This document shows positions 30,076-40,495 of a stretch of 64,000 bases of DNA, piece after piece. How positions within the stretch are numbered: position 1 is the first letter of the stretch; every line of letters begins with the position of its first letter. Both the position numbers and the translations under genes were made by a program. The notes beneath the pieces are model-generated. The model did no database searches. It was given only the letters and a program-made list of their open reading frames with translations, and was not told where the DNA came from. The stretch spans positions 372,001 through 436,000 of the forward strand of contig NC_006045.2 in NCBI RefSeq assembly GCF_000006445.2, read 5' to 3'. The stretch is from Debaryomyces hansenii CBS767. Its lineage: Eukaryota; Ascomycota; Pichiomycetes; Serinales; Debaryomycetaceae.

Positions 30076-31101
30076 ATGTTCAGTTCATTACTACCCAAGC
30101 CTAAATACTCATCACATGAGCCTACTTCGAGAATAAAATTAAAGAAGGTTCGTGCTCATGAAAAGTCGAATCAGCTTGTAAAGTTGCCCGAAAATAAGTC
30201 TGATATAAAGGTAACGCATAACCCTAGTAACTCAGAATCTACGATCTCCCAATTACATTTAAACCCAGATGGAACTTTAAATTACAACTTAACTATTGCA
30301 TCTTCTAATAGCAACTCAAGAAAAGTGCAATCATCATATGAAGATACCATACCGCTAAAAGTAAAGTTCCCAAACTTGAAGCATCATTTCCCAAGATACA
30401 CAGTTGAAACATGTCCGGATGACTCATTGAAAGAATGTGTTGAAGATACAAAAGCTGCAATCAATAAGATGATAAATGAAAAGATGGGGGTAGATGAAAA
30501 GACTAATAACAAGAAAGACGATGTGACATACATAAAATATACAAGTAATAACTTAGTAAACGATCCAGAAGGAAGTGACGATGAAAGAGGAAGAGAACGT
30601 ATTATTCAAATTCGAAACTATCAAGAAGATCCAATGTTACCACCTAAGTTCAAATTGCGGAAAAATAGACATAAGAATCCATCACCACCTCCACCATTAT
30701 TGAAAAGTAGTAATAACGAACAAACTAGCAAATTAACAAAAGAGGACCAAGCCAAGTGGCAAATCCCATCAGCTATATCCAATTGGAAAAATAATCAAGG
30801 TTTTACGATATCATTAGATAAAAGGATGGTTGCGGCTAATGGAGGATCAGAATTAGCCACTAATGATGTAAATTTAGAGAAGTTTGGTGAGTTATCCCAA
30901 GCGTTAGAGAATGCGGATAAACAAGCCAGAGAAGAAATAAAAATACGGAGCGAAATGTTAAAACAATTAGCCATTAAGGAACAACATGAAAAGGAGAATA
31001 AATTAAAGGAATTGGCAGATATTGCCAGAAGTAAGAAATTAAATAATAAGAGACCACCCAACGGAGATTATGATGATGTTAAGAAAAAAACGAAATATTG
31101 A
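30076..31101 (+). CDS. PRP45: Spliceosome protein Prp45 (SNW/SKIP family)
   Basis: Prp45 is a subunit of the NineTeen-related complex that stays in the catalytic spliceosome and helps recruit Prp22. 341 residues, ATG at 30076 (budding yeast protein 379). SNW domain features: FPRYTVETCPDDSLKECVE with the helix that follows, YIKYTSNN, ERIIQIRNYQEDPMLPPKFK, and the signature SPPPPLLKS followed by WQIPSAISNWKNNQGFTISLDKR. The C-terminal ~80 residues are a charged helix as in other members. The stop lies 60 bp from the convergent ITC1 stop. Confidence 0.95.
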   Translation: MFSSLLPKPKYSSHEPTSRIKLKKVRAHEKSNQLVKLPENKSDIKVTHNPSNSESTISQLHLNPDGTLNYNLTIASSNSNSRKVQSSYEDTIPLKVKFPNLKHHFPRYTVETCPDDSLKECVEDTKAAINKMINEKMGVDEKTNNKKDDVTYIKYTSNNLVNDPEGSDDERGRERIIQIRNYQEDPMLPPKFKLRKNRHKNPSPPPPLLKSSNNEQTSKLTKEDQAKWQIPSAISNWKNNQGFTISLDKRMVAANGGSELATNDVNLEKFGELSQALENADKQAREEIKIRSEMLKQLAIKEQHEKENKLKELADIARSKKLNNKRPPNGDYDDVKKKTKY

Positions 31102-31161
31102 CCTTTATATATTAACAATTTAATGATACAAAATAATTTATAATACAAGATATTTACACTA

Positions 31162-34100
31162 TTATTTGTTCGATTTAGTTCTAGCCTTAGACTTATCGCC
31201 TCCTTCATAAAGTGACCTATCAAATTTATCGATGGCTTTGGAATTAACCCACTCTAGAACTCGGGATAGTTCTTTTTCTTCTTTTGCTTCTTGTAATTCA
31301 TTCAACAAGTCCGAATATAATTTGGACAATTCATTTATGTTGTCGCTACCTATTATATCAGCGAACGACTTGGTCTTTTGACGTTTCGAGGGAACTACTT
31401 TGTTTCTCAGACGCTTGTTACGACCAACTCTTAATTCATCTTCATTCTCCTCATCCTCTTCTTCTTGTACTTCTTCTGATTCAGCTTCATCTTCATTCAG
31501 ATTAGATATTGAGTCAATATCTTTACCTAAAGACTTTAGCTTTTCAGTCACCTGATGAATATTATGTTCTAACTCCAACTCCTTAGTTTCTTGCTGATCT
31601 AAAGATAATGCTTTTCTTCTAGCCGCCATACTTTGAACTATCGCTTCCTTAACAACTAATAATTCTTTACGCAACAGAGCTTCTCTTTCACCCCAAGGAT
31701 TCAACCAGCCAATTAATTTTGTTACTTGTTCCGGCTTGTCATAGAATCTCCAGTATGATCCACTAAATAAAGGATCTGGGTTCTCTTCTAGAACTTTACG
31801 TTGCAATGGAGTCAAGTAGTTAACTAATGATGAGACAGTTAGGCCTCCTAAATGGTCGATCACTATATCCTTCTCTTTTGAGTCCGGCAATAATTTTGTA
31901 ACCTGATTAGGCTCAAATGACAATCCAAACATTTCGGAACTCATACTACGGAAACCAAGAGGCAATTTATTGAAATTCATTTGCTTGAACGGTTCCTTAT
32001 TGTTCTCTTTAAAATCCTCATTATCTTCTCCTTGGTCGTTGTTGCATTTATAAAAATTTTCCAATTCTTGTTCATAATTCAAGTACAAATTATGGTATTT
32101 ATCAATATCTTCTAAATTTGACTCGAAATGTATCCTTAAATCTTCATTCGAAGGACCTTGAACCCATAATTTCCCCATAAGGTAAGTTTCGTCCAAAACT
32201 GCATTATCATCATCATTATCATCGTCTTCATCGTTATTCATATTGGCAGCTGTATTTTCATCGTCATCATTATCATCCACGTCATTTGTATTACTGTGCA
32301 ATGTAGGCAAACCATTATTTTCAAACCACCAATATCTATTATATAAACGATCCTTTCCCAATAACTTGACTCTTTGGCAATCTATTTCATTCAATTGCTT
32401 TTCAAGTTGACGCTTAGTTTGCTTATACTTTTCAATACTAAGCAATGCTTCCTTCCTTTGCTCACAAAGGTCCTTGAATCCCTTATCATCTTCGGCTAAT
32501 TTGCTTTCTTGTTCAGTCATTTCAAACGTCTGTAAATTGAGCCTAGGCATTCTTCTCTTAACTGCATCAGTATTAACGGCAGTTTGCGAATCTTTTCCTT
32601 TCAGTTTATTCTTAGACTTAGACTTGGATTTGGATTTAGCGTTCTCCATCTCTTCTTTTGCGTTCATTAACTTCTCATGTATTTCAACGTGTAATTTCTG
32701 CGCTAAATCGTATGCAACCTTGTAGTCTCTTATATTGTCCAACCTATTACGTCTCAAAACAGTAGATGAATCCAAGCATTCATCAATGTAATTTCTAACC
32801 TGCGTACCATTCATTAATAATGAAACAAGAATGCTTAAAACCTGTAATTTCAAGTCGATATCTAGAGCATTGTAAAATTGATTCATTACAGTACTGGAAG
32901 TTGGTGGCATATCAATAGGCGCCAATACGCGGTACACCTTATCAATGGCTGGTTTAAAAGCGGGCACATATTCAACTAGCGATAATACACCAAGTAAAAT
33001 ACACTGCCAATTACCGTCTCTGAAATTTCTTTTACGAAGGCGCTCGTGCCATGGAATATTACGATAATTCATGACAATATATGCATTATGTTCACGATCT
33101 TCATCTTCATCGAGTTCATCCTCATTTTCATTTTCATCGTTACCTTCTTCTTCTTCTTCTTCTTCCTCTTCATCATCACCATCATTCTCATCATCGAGTT
33201 TCACTTCTTGTTCAGATTTAACTTTTGCGTTATCTTTAGAACCGTTGATTATTTCGAGCGACTCGTGGCTTTCGTCATTATCAGCATCGTCTTCACTTTT
33301 CAATATATTTTCTTCGATGTCAGTATCGGAACCTCTCTCTTCGAGACCAATTTCGTTTTCGTTGTCATCCTTTGAGGGGGGATTGATATATGAATCTTCC
33401 GCGGGTAAGGTAATTTGTAATCCATATATGACGTCGCTATCAAGCTTCAAGGACTTGTTCTTTGGTACTTCATTTGACACTATAGCCCCGAGGACAGCAC
33501 ACCATATTTCATCCAATAGTTCACATCTACCAATCCTTTTGAATTGGTCATGAGTCCAACCCATGGCATATATAAAATCATCAAATGTAAATGTATCTAA
33601 CTTTAAAACAGAGTGATACACATTTAAGAATACCCAAGTCTCCAACGCATCCTGAATTGATTTGACACTCCTGACTCCAAGACGCTTGATCTCGTCTTCC
33701 ATTTCAGGGTCCAATTTTGTATCGGTTTCTTGTTCTTCCTTATGTTTTTGGATTAAATGATTGTTCCAACTCTTAGCATTCTCTGGTACAGCTAGGACTT
33801 CAGGAATAGGCTTTGAGTACTGTAAATTGAATTTAAGATTCAAATCGCTCACTGCCAGCTTCTTGGACGTAGGATAAGCTGGCTGAGGACTTGACTTATG
33901 TGCATCCTCGTCAACTTCTGACAAGACATCAGGAATGTGGTGAGGTGGAATTCTCTTCTTTATATCATCTTCTTGGGTCATTACCGGTGGTGGTTCATCC
34001 AATATACTATTCAAAGCAGCTTTTTTCTTTAAATTCTTCGACGAAGAAGCAGCAGGCTTCTTGGCCAATTTACGGTATCCATTAGGAACCTCTAATGCTG

Positions 34101-34854
34101 CTGACGGTAACTCGTCGCCTTCGTACATAATATCACCACTCGGAGTGGACGATTGAAAATGTTTCAAATCGTCAGGATATTTCTGGTTGATTCTGTATTT
34201 CTTAGCAAACTTATTTTTTACCACCCATGGGGCGCCTACCTTATGCGATCTGGTCATAGTTAACTTTATAAATGCCTTAATAAGCCATTTCGTGAAATGG
34301 TTTCTGTCTCGTGATATCTTTTCGTTTATGACTATCGCTTGTTTCTGGTCGTTTGCCCGAACCACAAGATATTTCGTCAACAACCCGTCTGACGGATTAC
34401 TATACTGGATTTTTTCCTTAATCGTGCCTCTCTGTCTCGTCCCCGACTCAGTCTGTCCGTTAAGAATCGACCCTTTCAAAATAATCGTCTCTCCTGGAAA
34501 ATAGTCGTTCTTAAACACCAGGTACACCTTGTCGACCAACTGGTCCAACCGCGTGATGCGGTTGAACTGCAAAAACCTCAATATATGTTCCTTCAAAGCC
34601 TCTGGAAAATTTCGTTCCACCTCGTGTATTTCCTTGGTCTCACTCTCAATCGCTTGGAAAAACGTCAAGCATGAGTTCCCGGTGATTTCACAGACAAATT
34701 TTTTCCGATGATAATAGTCCATTCTCTGCAAATAATCCTCATACGTAAGAAACCATTCCTTCGTCGCCGCTATGTGAAAAACCTCCGTATTCAAATCGGA
34801 GGGCACCTCTGGTGCCCTTATAAACGTAACCTGTTTTCGCTTGTATAAAACCAT
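31162..34854 (-). CDS. ITC1: ISW2 chromatin-remodelling subunit Itc1
   Basis: Itc1 partners the Isw2 ATPase and is the yeast relative of ACF1. 1,230 residues (budding yeast 1,264) from the ATG at 34854. N-terminal WAC domain (residues ~20-125: EVFHIAATKEWFLTYEDYLQR, YHRKKFVCEITGNSCLTFF). DDT domain near 415-475 (LKLDTFTFDDFIYAMGW). A very acidic stretch of Glu/Asp follows (~540-610), then WHIM motifs (DGNWQCILLGVLSLVEYVP, KLLGKDRLYNRYWWFENNG, GSYWRFYDKPEQVTKLIGWL). A coiled-coil segment and a basic C-terminus complete it. Confidence 0.93.
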   Translation of the reverse strand: MVLYKRKQVTFIRAPEVPSDLNTEVFHIAATKEWFLTYEDYLQRMDYYHRKKFVCEITGNSCLTFFQAIESETKEIHEVERNFPEALKEHILRFLQFNRITRLDQLVDKVYLVFKNDYFPGETIILKGSILNGQTESGTRQRGTIKEKIQYSNPSDGLLTKYLVVRANDQKQAIVINEKISRDRNHFTKWLIKAFIKLTMTRSHKVGAPWVVKNKFAKKYRINQKYPDDLKHFQSSTPSGDIMYEGDELPSAALEVPNGYRKLAKKPAASSSKNLKKKAALNSILDEPPPVMTQEDDIKKRIPPHHIPDVLSEVDEDAHKSSPQPAYPTSKKLAVSDLNLKFNLQYSKPIPEVLAVPENAKSWNNHLIQKHKEEQETDTKLDPEMEDEIKRLGVRSVKSIQDALETWVFLNVYHSVLKLDTFTFDDFIYAMGWTHDQFKRIGRCELLDEIWCAVLGAIVSNEVPKNKSLKLDSDVIYGLQITLPAEDSYINPPSKDDNENEIGLEERGSDTDIEENILKSEDDADNDESHESLEIINGSKDNAKVKSEQEVKLDDENDGDDEEEEEEEEEGNDENENEDELDEDEDREHNAYIVMNYRNIPWHERLRKRNFRDGNWQCILLGVLSLVEYVPAFKPAIDKVYRVLAPIDMPPTSSTVMNQFYNALDIDLKLQVLSILVSLLMNGTQVRNYIDECLDSSTVLRRNRLDNIRDYKVAYDLAQKLHVEIHEKLMNAKEEMENAKSKSKSKSKNKLKGKDSQTAVNTDAVKRRMPRLNLQTFEMTEQESKLAEDDKGFKDLCEQRKEALLSIEKYKQTKRQLEKQLNEIDCQRVKLLGKDRLYNRYWWFENNGLPTLHSNTNDVDDNDDDENTAANMNNDEDDDNDDDNAVLDETYLMGKLWVQGPSNEDLRIHFESNLEDIDKYHNLYLNYEQELENFYKCNNDQGEDNEDFKENNKEPFKQMNFNKLPLGFRSMSSEMFGLSFEPNQVTKLLPDSKEKDIVIDHLGGLTVSSLVNYLTPLQRKVLEENPDPLFSGSYWRFYDKPEQVTKLIGWLNPWGEREALLRKELLVVKEAIVQSMAARRKALSLDQQETKELELEHNIHQVTEKLKSLGKDIDSISNLNEDEAESEEVQEEEDEENEDELRVGRNKRLRNKVVPSKRQKTKSFADIIGSDNINELSKLYSDLLNELQEAKEEKELSRVLEWVNSKAIDKFDRSLYEGGDKSKARTKSNK

Positions 34855-35667
34855 CTCAAATAGCTACAATTTTTAACAGCTATCAATATATCGTTTCTTG
34901 ATTTATTAGTAGATATTTCTTCACAATAATCCTATTTCGGTAAAAAAATGTGTTGCTTTAATTAACTTCCATGTAAAAAAAAAATTCCATATATACTTGT
35001 TCCCTATTTTCCAAAAAAAACTAGACATTAGTTGTTATATTGAAATTGTTTTTGTGTCATATTGTTATATGATCTATGATTGCAACAATTCGTACCAAAT
35101 ACGCGATCCGGTGTGTACGAAATCCGAATTGCAGCGAATAGTTCGGCGACATAGTGACGAGGACCGCAACATGGGACATGGGTCATTGCGACATCGCAAT
35201 GTCACAATGTCTCGGTGTAATGATCCTCCATATCGTAGATCTGGCCTCTGGTGGGGGGTGACGAGATTGTTGGTGGAGGGCGGGCCAGAATTGTTGTGGC
35301 TAACAGCTCCAGTGCGGATTATATAATAGAGCGTGAAAAGGCTAGACGAGGCCATAGACTTATATTGTAGGATATCTGGGTGGCCAGTCTTGGTCCTTCG
35401 ACGGATCGTTTGACTTCTACATCTGATCCATATCTCTGTTGGGCTCTATGTTGTTGGTTATCGCTTTTTTTCCGTAAATATGTATAGTAAATGGGTTGGT
35501 GGTTATTTTCTTGACCTGGGGAAAGTTCGATTGAGAGTGGTGGTGCCCCACCATAAGCGAAAGTAAAATTAATAGAAAACGGGTATATATGAACTGTTGG
35601 CCGCATAAAATATATCGCTTTTTATTCATTAATATATTATATATACAGATTTATAGACACATACAAA
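34855..35667. other. Divergent promoter ITC1 / first alcohol dehydrogenase
   Basis: An 813-bp spacer whose middle part (about 35080-35560) is GC-raised. It carries a perfect 8-bp-arm palindrome at 35184-35201. TATA-like sequence ATATTATATATAC lies at about 35633-35646, next to the ADH start. No long real frame. Confidence 0.5.
35184..35201. promoter_or_regulatory. Palindrome CATTGCGA-CA-TCGCAATG upstream of ADH
   Basis: Perfect 8-bp arms around a 2-bp centre, about 470 bp before the ADH start. The symmetry suggests a dimeric regulator site; no known factor assigned. Confidence 0.5.
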
Positions 35668-36762
35668 ATGACTATCCCACAGTATTTCAAAGGATTTGCC
35701 GTAGATAAGCCAGAGAACTGGAACAAGCCGAAGTTGGTAGAATACAAGCCAAAGGAGTTGGCATCCCATGATGTTGTGTTGGAAAACATCTGCTGCGGAT
35801 TATGTGGTAGTGACATTCACACCATCAAGGGTGCATGGAAGCCACTCAATAGAGACGATCTTGTTGTTGGACACGAAATAGTTGGTAAGGTTATTGCTGT
35901 CGGTAAGGACGTCAAGGACATCAAGATAGGGGACAGATGCGGTGTTGGTGCCTGCTCCAAGTCTTGTATGGACTGTGAAAGATGTGAAACAGACAACGAA
36001 CAGTACTGTCCTCGAAAGGTGAGTACTTACAATGCTAAGGACTTCGATACTGGCTACATCTCCCAAGGTGGTTACTCTTCTCATTCTATCGCACACGAAC
36101 AATATGTTTTCCCAATTCCAGACGCATTAGAATCAGCCGTTGCGGCTCCATTGATGTGTGCTGGTTTGACCGTGTTTTCTCCATTGGTCAGAAACCTTGG
36201 TGAAGATGCAAAGGGTAAGACTGTTGGTATCATCGGTATTGGTGGTTTAGGACACTTGGCTATCCAATTCGCTAATGCTTTAGGTGCTAACGTTGTTGCC
36301 TTCTCCAGATCATCTTCCAAGAAGGACCAAGCAATAGAAATGGGTGCCCACGACTTTATTGCTACTGGTGAACAAAAGAACTGGAAGAGCAACAACGCTG
36401 ATAAATTCGATTTTATCTTAAACTGTGCATCCGGTATTGACGGCTTAAACTTGAACGATTACTTGTCTGTTTTGAAAGTGGATGCTAAGTTCGTTTCTGT
36501 TGGTTTACCACCAGTTGGTGACACCTTCGAAGTTTCTCCATTCAGTTTCATTGGTAATGCATGTAGTTTCGGTGGTTCCTTACTTGGTTCCAAGAGAGAA
36601 GCCTTGTACATGTTGCAATTATCAGCTGAAAAGAACATTAAGCCATGGATTGAAGAAGTTCCAATTACTGCGGAAAGTTGTGGTACCGCTTTAACTAGGT
36701 GTGATGAAGGTGATGTTAGATATAGATTCGTCTTCACCGAATTCGACAAAGCCTTTAGTTAG
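35668..36762 (+). CDS. NADPH-dependent alcohol dehydrogenase, ADH6/ADH7 type, copy 1
   Basis: Medium-chain zinc dehydrogenase of the cinnamyl-alcohol group that reduces aliphatic and aromatic aldehydes with NADPH. 364 residues, ATG at 35668. Catalytic zinc site CGLCGSDIHT and GHEIVGKV; structural zinc site with four Cys in CSKSCMDCERCETDNEQYC; Rossmann motif GIGGLGHLAIQFANALGA followed by FSRSSSKK, where Ser-Arg and Lys bind the NADP 2'-phosphate. First gene of the redox cluster. From 36043 to 36491 it is nearly identical in DNA to copy 2, while the 5' third differs at many silent sites, which points to gene conversion. Confidence 0.92.
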   Translation: MTIPQYFKGFAVDKPENWNKPKLVEYKPKELASHDVVLENICCGLCGSDIHTIKGAWKPLNRDDLVVGHEIVGKVIAVGKDVKDIKIGDRCGVGACSKSCMDCERCETDNEQYCPRKVSTYNAKDFDTGYISQGGYSSHSIAHEQYVFPIPDALESAVAAPLMCAGLTVFSPLVRNLGEDAKGKTVGIIGIGGLGHLAIQFANALGANVVAFSRSSSKKDQAIEMGAHDFIATGEQKNWKSNNADKFDFILNCASGIDGLNLNDYLSVLKVDAKFVSVGLPPVGDTFEVSPFSFIGNACSFGGSLLGSKREALYMLQLSAEKNIKPWIEEVPITAESCGTALTRCDEGDVRYRFVFTEFDKAFS

Positions 36763-37148
36763 ATTTCACCTGTATGTAGTTAGTCTATCTTTACTTTTCT
36801 GATTATTAATGAATTTTAATTATTCTCTGTAATATCGCAGAACGCATGCATGTATTAATCCTGATTAGTTATCCAACGTAAGTTGAGGAGCAGAAAAGCG
36901 TGAACGGATATAACACAACATGTCTATCTGAGATTCTTGCGCCAACTCATCGAATAAATATCTCATAGAACGTTTCCGAAGCTTATTTCGGGCATAATTG
37001 GATATGAGCATTGTTCCAAAAATTGCTTATTAATTTAGCGAAAACTTAAAACCGTTGCTGCTATCTGGATCGAAAGTATATAAAAGCACAGTGAGCCAGA
37101 GAGCCATCATAATTAGATTGGTAAGCATATAATTTAAGAAGTAAAAAG
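36763..37148. other. Promoter of alcohol dehydrogenase copy 2
   Basis: A 386-bp spacer with a clear TATA box TATATAAAA at 37077-37085, 64 bp before the ATG. No Yap1-type heptamer (TTACTAA or TGACTAA) was found in it on either strand. Confidence 0.6.
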
Positions 37149-38243
37149 ATGACAGTTCCTCAACAATTCAAAGGTTTCGGTATCGATAAGGCCGAAAATT
37201 GGAATAAGCCACAATTAGTTAAATATGAAGCCAATCAAGTTGCATCTCATGATGTTGTTTTAGAAAACATCTGTTGTGGTTTATGTGGTAGTGATATCCA
37301 CACCTTGAAGGGTGCCTGGAGTCCATTGCAAAGAAATGATCTCGTCGTTGGACACGAAATCATTGGTAAGGTTATTGCTGTCGGTAAGGACGTCAAGGAC
37401 ATCAAGGTTGGGGACAGATGCGGTATTGGGGCCTGCTCCAAGTCTTGTATGGACTGTGAAAGATGTAAAACAGACAACGAACAATATTGTAACAAGAAGG
37501 TTGGAACTTACAACTCCGAAGATTTCGATACTGGCTACATCTCCCAAGGTGGTTACTCTTCTCATTCTATCGCACACGAACAATATGTTTTCCCAATTCC
37601 AGAAGCATTGGAATCAGCCGTTGCTGCTCCATTGATGTGTGCTGGTTTGACCGTGTTTTCTCCATTGGTCAGAAACCTTGGTGAAGATGCAAAGGGTAAG
37701 ACTGTTGGTATTATCGGTATTGGTGGTTTAGGACACTTGGCTATCCAATTCGCTAATGCTTTAGGTGCTAACGTTGTTGCCTTCTCCAGATCATCTTCTA
37801 AGAAGGACCAAGCCTTACAAATGGGTGCCCACGACTTTATTGCTACTGGTGAACAAAAGAACTGGAACACCAGCTATGCTAATAAGTTCGATTTCATCTT
37901 AAACTGTGCATCCGGTATTGACGGCTTAAACTTGAACGATTACTTGTCTGTTTTGAAAGTGGATGCTAAGTTTGTTTCTGTTGGTTTACCACCAGTTGCT
38001 GACACCTTCGAAGTTTCTCCTTTCAGTTTCATCGGTAATGCATGTAGTTTCGGTTCCTCTCTACTTGGTTCCAAGAAAGAAGCTTTATATATGTTGCAAT
38101 TAGCAGCTGAAAAGAACATTAAGCCATGGATTGAAGAAGTTCCGATCACCGCTGAAAGCTGTGGTACTGCTTTAACCAGATGTGACGAAGGTGATGTTAG
38201 ATATAGATTCGTCTTCACCGAATTCGACAAGGCTTTTAATTAG
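37149..38243 (+). CDS. NADPH-dependent alcohol dehydrogenase, ADH6/ADH7 type, copy 2
   Basis: Tandem paralogue of the gene at 35668, same length (364 residues) with no indel between them. All zinc ligands (CGLCGSDIHT; four Cys in CSKSCMDCERCKTDNEQYC) and the NADP-binding FSRSSSKK are kept. Differences cluster in the first ~125 residues and at the stretch around residue 240 (NWNTSYANKFD against NWKSNNADKFD). It has its own TATA box, so independent expression is likely. Substrate preference relative to copy 1 cannot be read from sequence. Confidence 0.92.
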   Translation: MTVPQQFKGFGIDKAENWNKPQLVKYEANQVASHDVVLENICCGLCGSDIHTLKGAWSPLQRNDLVVGHEIIGKVIAVGKDVKDIKVGDRCGIGACSKSCMDCERCKTDNEQYCNKKVGTYNSEDFDTGYISQGGYSSHSIAHEQYVFPIPEALESAVAAPLMCAGLTVFSPLVRNLGEDAKGKTVGIIGIGGLGHLAIQFANALGANVVAFSRSSSKKDQALQMGAHDFIATGEQKNWNTSYANKFDFILNCASGIDGLNLNDYLSVLKVDAKFVSVGLPPVADTFEVSPFSFIGNACSFGSSLLGSKKEALYMLQLAAEKNIKPWIEEVPITAESCGTALTRCDEGDVRYRFVFTEFDKAFN

Positions 38244-39259
38244 AAGATTTTATAGACTATCAATAGATTGTATTTATTAATTTGATTGCATTTGACTGTA
38301 TTTCGTAAAAACCTGTTCAAATTGTGCTCTCGATTAGACTTCACTAGTTATATAGGGCTTGCAGACATGCCACAGTTTAGCGAAAACACGTTAACTATTA
38401 AGGTGCTTGTTAGTCATAGTGGCTACATACAACTAGTAGGGTTTTTTTCATACCCTTTATATGTCAGGAACCTCAAGACGGCATATATCATCTATTGTAA
38501 CCAAGCAGATAGAAGGGAGTTTATTGATGTTTATGGCAAATCCGATTCCATTGAATTTATATCCATAGAATTGGTGCAAATTTGAACTTCTAAGCATTTA
38601 GTTCCAGCACACAAATATATGTTTAGATAATGCTTCCATAATGTGCTTCTATAAATAATCAAGTATCAACAACCATGTAAACATATTCATTAATAATTAA
38701 TAAAAAGTTTAAGCTTCTGTGTAAATGTAGGAAATATTTTACTGACCCTATAAACGAACTTTAGAACGGTGTGTTGAATTTTAATAAAATAAGATAAATT
38801 TCATGTAAGGTAGAACCTGAAGTGATGCAAACCATGTATTCTACGACTGTTTAGCGAATCATTAATCTAAAGTTTGTCGCTCAAGAATTTGATGTGAACA
38901 GTCTTTCTCAACTTTTCATGCCTATTCTTTCCAACGTGAATATGGCTAACAAGATGTCAATTCGATAACAGTATGTGAGTACTTAAACAACAATTAGGTT
39001 TGTTCTACAGAATTCAAGTTCTAATACACTCTAGCCATCGATTTAAGTTCAGCAATATTCGTAATTTGACGTTGTGATACACTATGCTCGGAGTAAAGCC
39101 TATGATTACGCGTACAAAAATCAATAGTATGCACGCAATATGCTCCTAATATTAAACGGTTTCTTCCTAATTTAGCTGCCGAAAAAAACCCGAATAAATA
39201 AGTGGTGAGTTTAGCAAATTTATTAATAGTTAGACTAAAGAAACTTATACCAGAATATA
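38244..39259. other. 1-kb intergenic region upstream of OYE copy 1
   Basis: No supported gene; a 99-codon frame at 38286 starts with TTG and resembles nothing known. A Yap1-type heptamer TTAGTCA lies at 38410-38416, far from the OYE start, and a one-mismatch version (AGACTAA) near 39232. Confidence 0.5.
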
Positions 39260-40495
39260 ATGATTGGAGTCCAAACTTCACCATTAAAGAACACGGACAT
39301 TTTTAAGCCCTTAAAAGTTGGTGAACACGTTTTATCTAACAAAGTAGTCTATGCACCAACAACCAGATTGCGAGCATTAGAGGATTATACACCTTCAGAT
39401 TTGACATTGGAATACTACAATAAAAGATCTAGGTACCCGGGATCGTTGTTAATTACTGAAGCGACACTTGTTTCTGAACAAGCGGGTTTATATGGTACCA
39501 CCCCGGGAATTTGGAACGAAAAACAAGTCAAAGAATGGAAAAAGATTGCTGACAAAATTCATGAAAACGGGTCATTTGTCTCTAATCAGCTTTGGTTTCA
39601 AGGTAGAGTTGGTGATCCCCAATTGTTGAGAGATCATGGATTGGATTTGGTTGCGCCTTCGGCGATCTACCCAGACGACACTTCAAAGGAAAAAGCTGAA
39701 GCTGCAGGTAACCCAATTAGAGCCTTAACAGAAAAAGAAATTCATGAAATTATTTATGATACGTATACCAATGCAGCTAAGAATGCTATTGCAGCTGGTT
39801 TCGACTATATTGAACTCCATGCAGCCCACGGATATTTGCTTGATCAATTCTTGCAGCCAGCTACCAATCAAAGAACCGATAAATACGGTGGTAGTATCGA
39901 AAACAGAGCCAGATTCGTTTTAGAATTAGTTGACCATTTAACTACTGTTGTTGGTGCAAATAAGTTAGCTATTAGAATTTCTCCATGGGCTAAATTTCAA
40001 GGTATGAAGGCTGAACAAGATTCAACTCATCCAATCATTACGTTTAGTTATTTATTGCACGAATTACAAAAGAGAGCAGATAACGGGAATGAGCTTGCAT
40101 ATGTTTCAGTTATCGAGCCAAGAGTAAACAACAATATTGACATTGATGTATCACAACAAGCAGGCGATAATATTTTTGTTGGACAGATTTGGAAGGGTAT
40201 CATCTTGAAGAGTGGTAATTATACTTATGATGCTCCTCATTTCAACACTTTGCTTAACGATATTAGTGATAATCGTACGTTGGTCGGTTTTTCCAGATAT
40301 TATACATCCAATCCCGATTTAGTCAAGAGATTATATGAGGGTTGGGATTTGACGCCATATGATAGAGATACTTTCTACACTACTAACAATTGGGGTTATA
40401 ATACTTGGAATAATTATAATGAAAACGACGAAATCGATAAGAATTCCGAAGTTAATAGAAAAGCTAAAGCTATAGAAGAGGTTAAGGTTAAATAG
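39260..40495 (+). CDS. Old Yellow Enzyme (NADPH ene-reductase), copy 1
   Basis: FMN-dependent oxidoreductase that reduces activated C=C bonds of enals and enones. 411 residues, ATG at 39260. TIM-barrel family motifs: [11 protein letters not shown] near the N-terminus, [10 protein letters not shown], the active-site stretch [16 protein letters not shown] and [15 protein letters not shown]. The substrate-binding pair is His-His (HAAH) instead of the His-Asn of brewer's yeast OYE1; the catalytic Tyr two residues later is kept. DNA at 39665-39915 nearly equals copy 2 and DNA at 40187-40332 is identical to copy 3. Confidence 0.93.
   Translation: MIGVQTSPLKNTDIFKPLKVGEHVLSNKVVYAPTTRLRALEDYTPSDLTLEYYNKRSRYPGSLLITEATLVSEQAGLYGTTPGIWNEKQVKEWKKIADKIHENGSFVSNQLWFQGRVGDPQLLRDHGLDLVAPSAIYPDDTSKEKAEAAGNPIRALTEKEIHEIIYDTYTNAAKNAIAAGFDYIELHAAHGYLLDQFLQPATNQRTDKYGGSIENRARFVLELVDHLTTVVGANKLAIRISPWAKFQGMKAEQDSTHPIITFSYLLHELQKRADNGNELAYVSVIEPRVNNNIDIDVSQQAGDNIFVGQIWKGIILKSGNYTYDAPHFNTLLNDISDNRTLVGFSRYYTSNPDLVKRLYEGWDLTPYDRDTFYTTNNWGYNTWNNYNENDEIDKNSEVNRKAKAIEEVKVK

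Noticed and set aside
33046..33553. Two long plus-strand frames opposite ITC1 (109 and 160 codons)
   Set aside because: They are shadows of the Glu/Asp-rich part of ITC1; GAA/GAT repeats read as Ser/Phe/Ile runs on the other strand.
34990..35326. 109-codon plus-strand frame before ADH copy 1
   Set aside because: No family resemblance; it overlaps the regulatory palindrome and an opposite-strand frame of similar size, as expected by chance.
37281..37583. 100-codon minus-strand frame repeated in both ADH genes (also 35800-36102)
   Set aside because: Its presence in both copies only reflects the shared ADH coding sequence; it is an antisense shadow.
38286..38585. 99-codon plus-strand frame between ADH copy 2 and OYE copy 1
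   Set aside because: It starts with TTG, has no similarity that I recognise and no promoter signs; the AT-rich spacer can produce it by chance.
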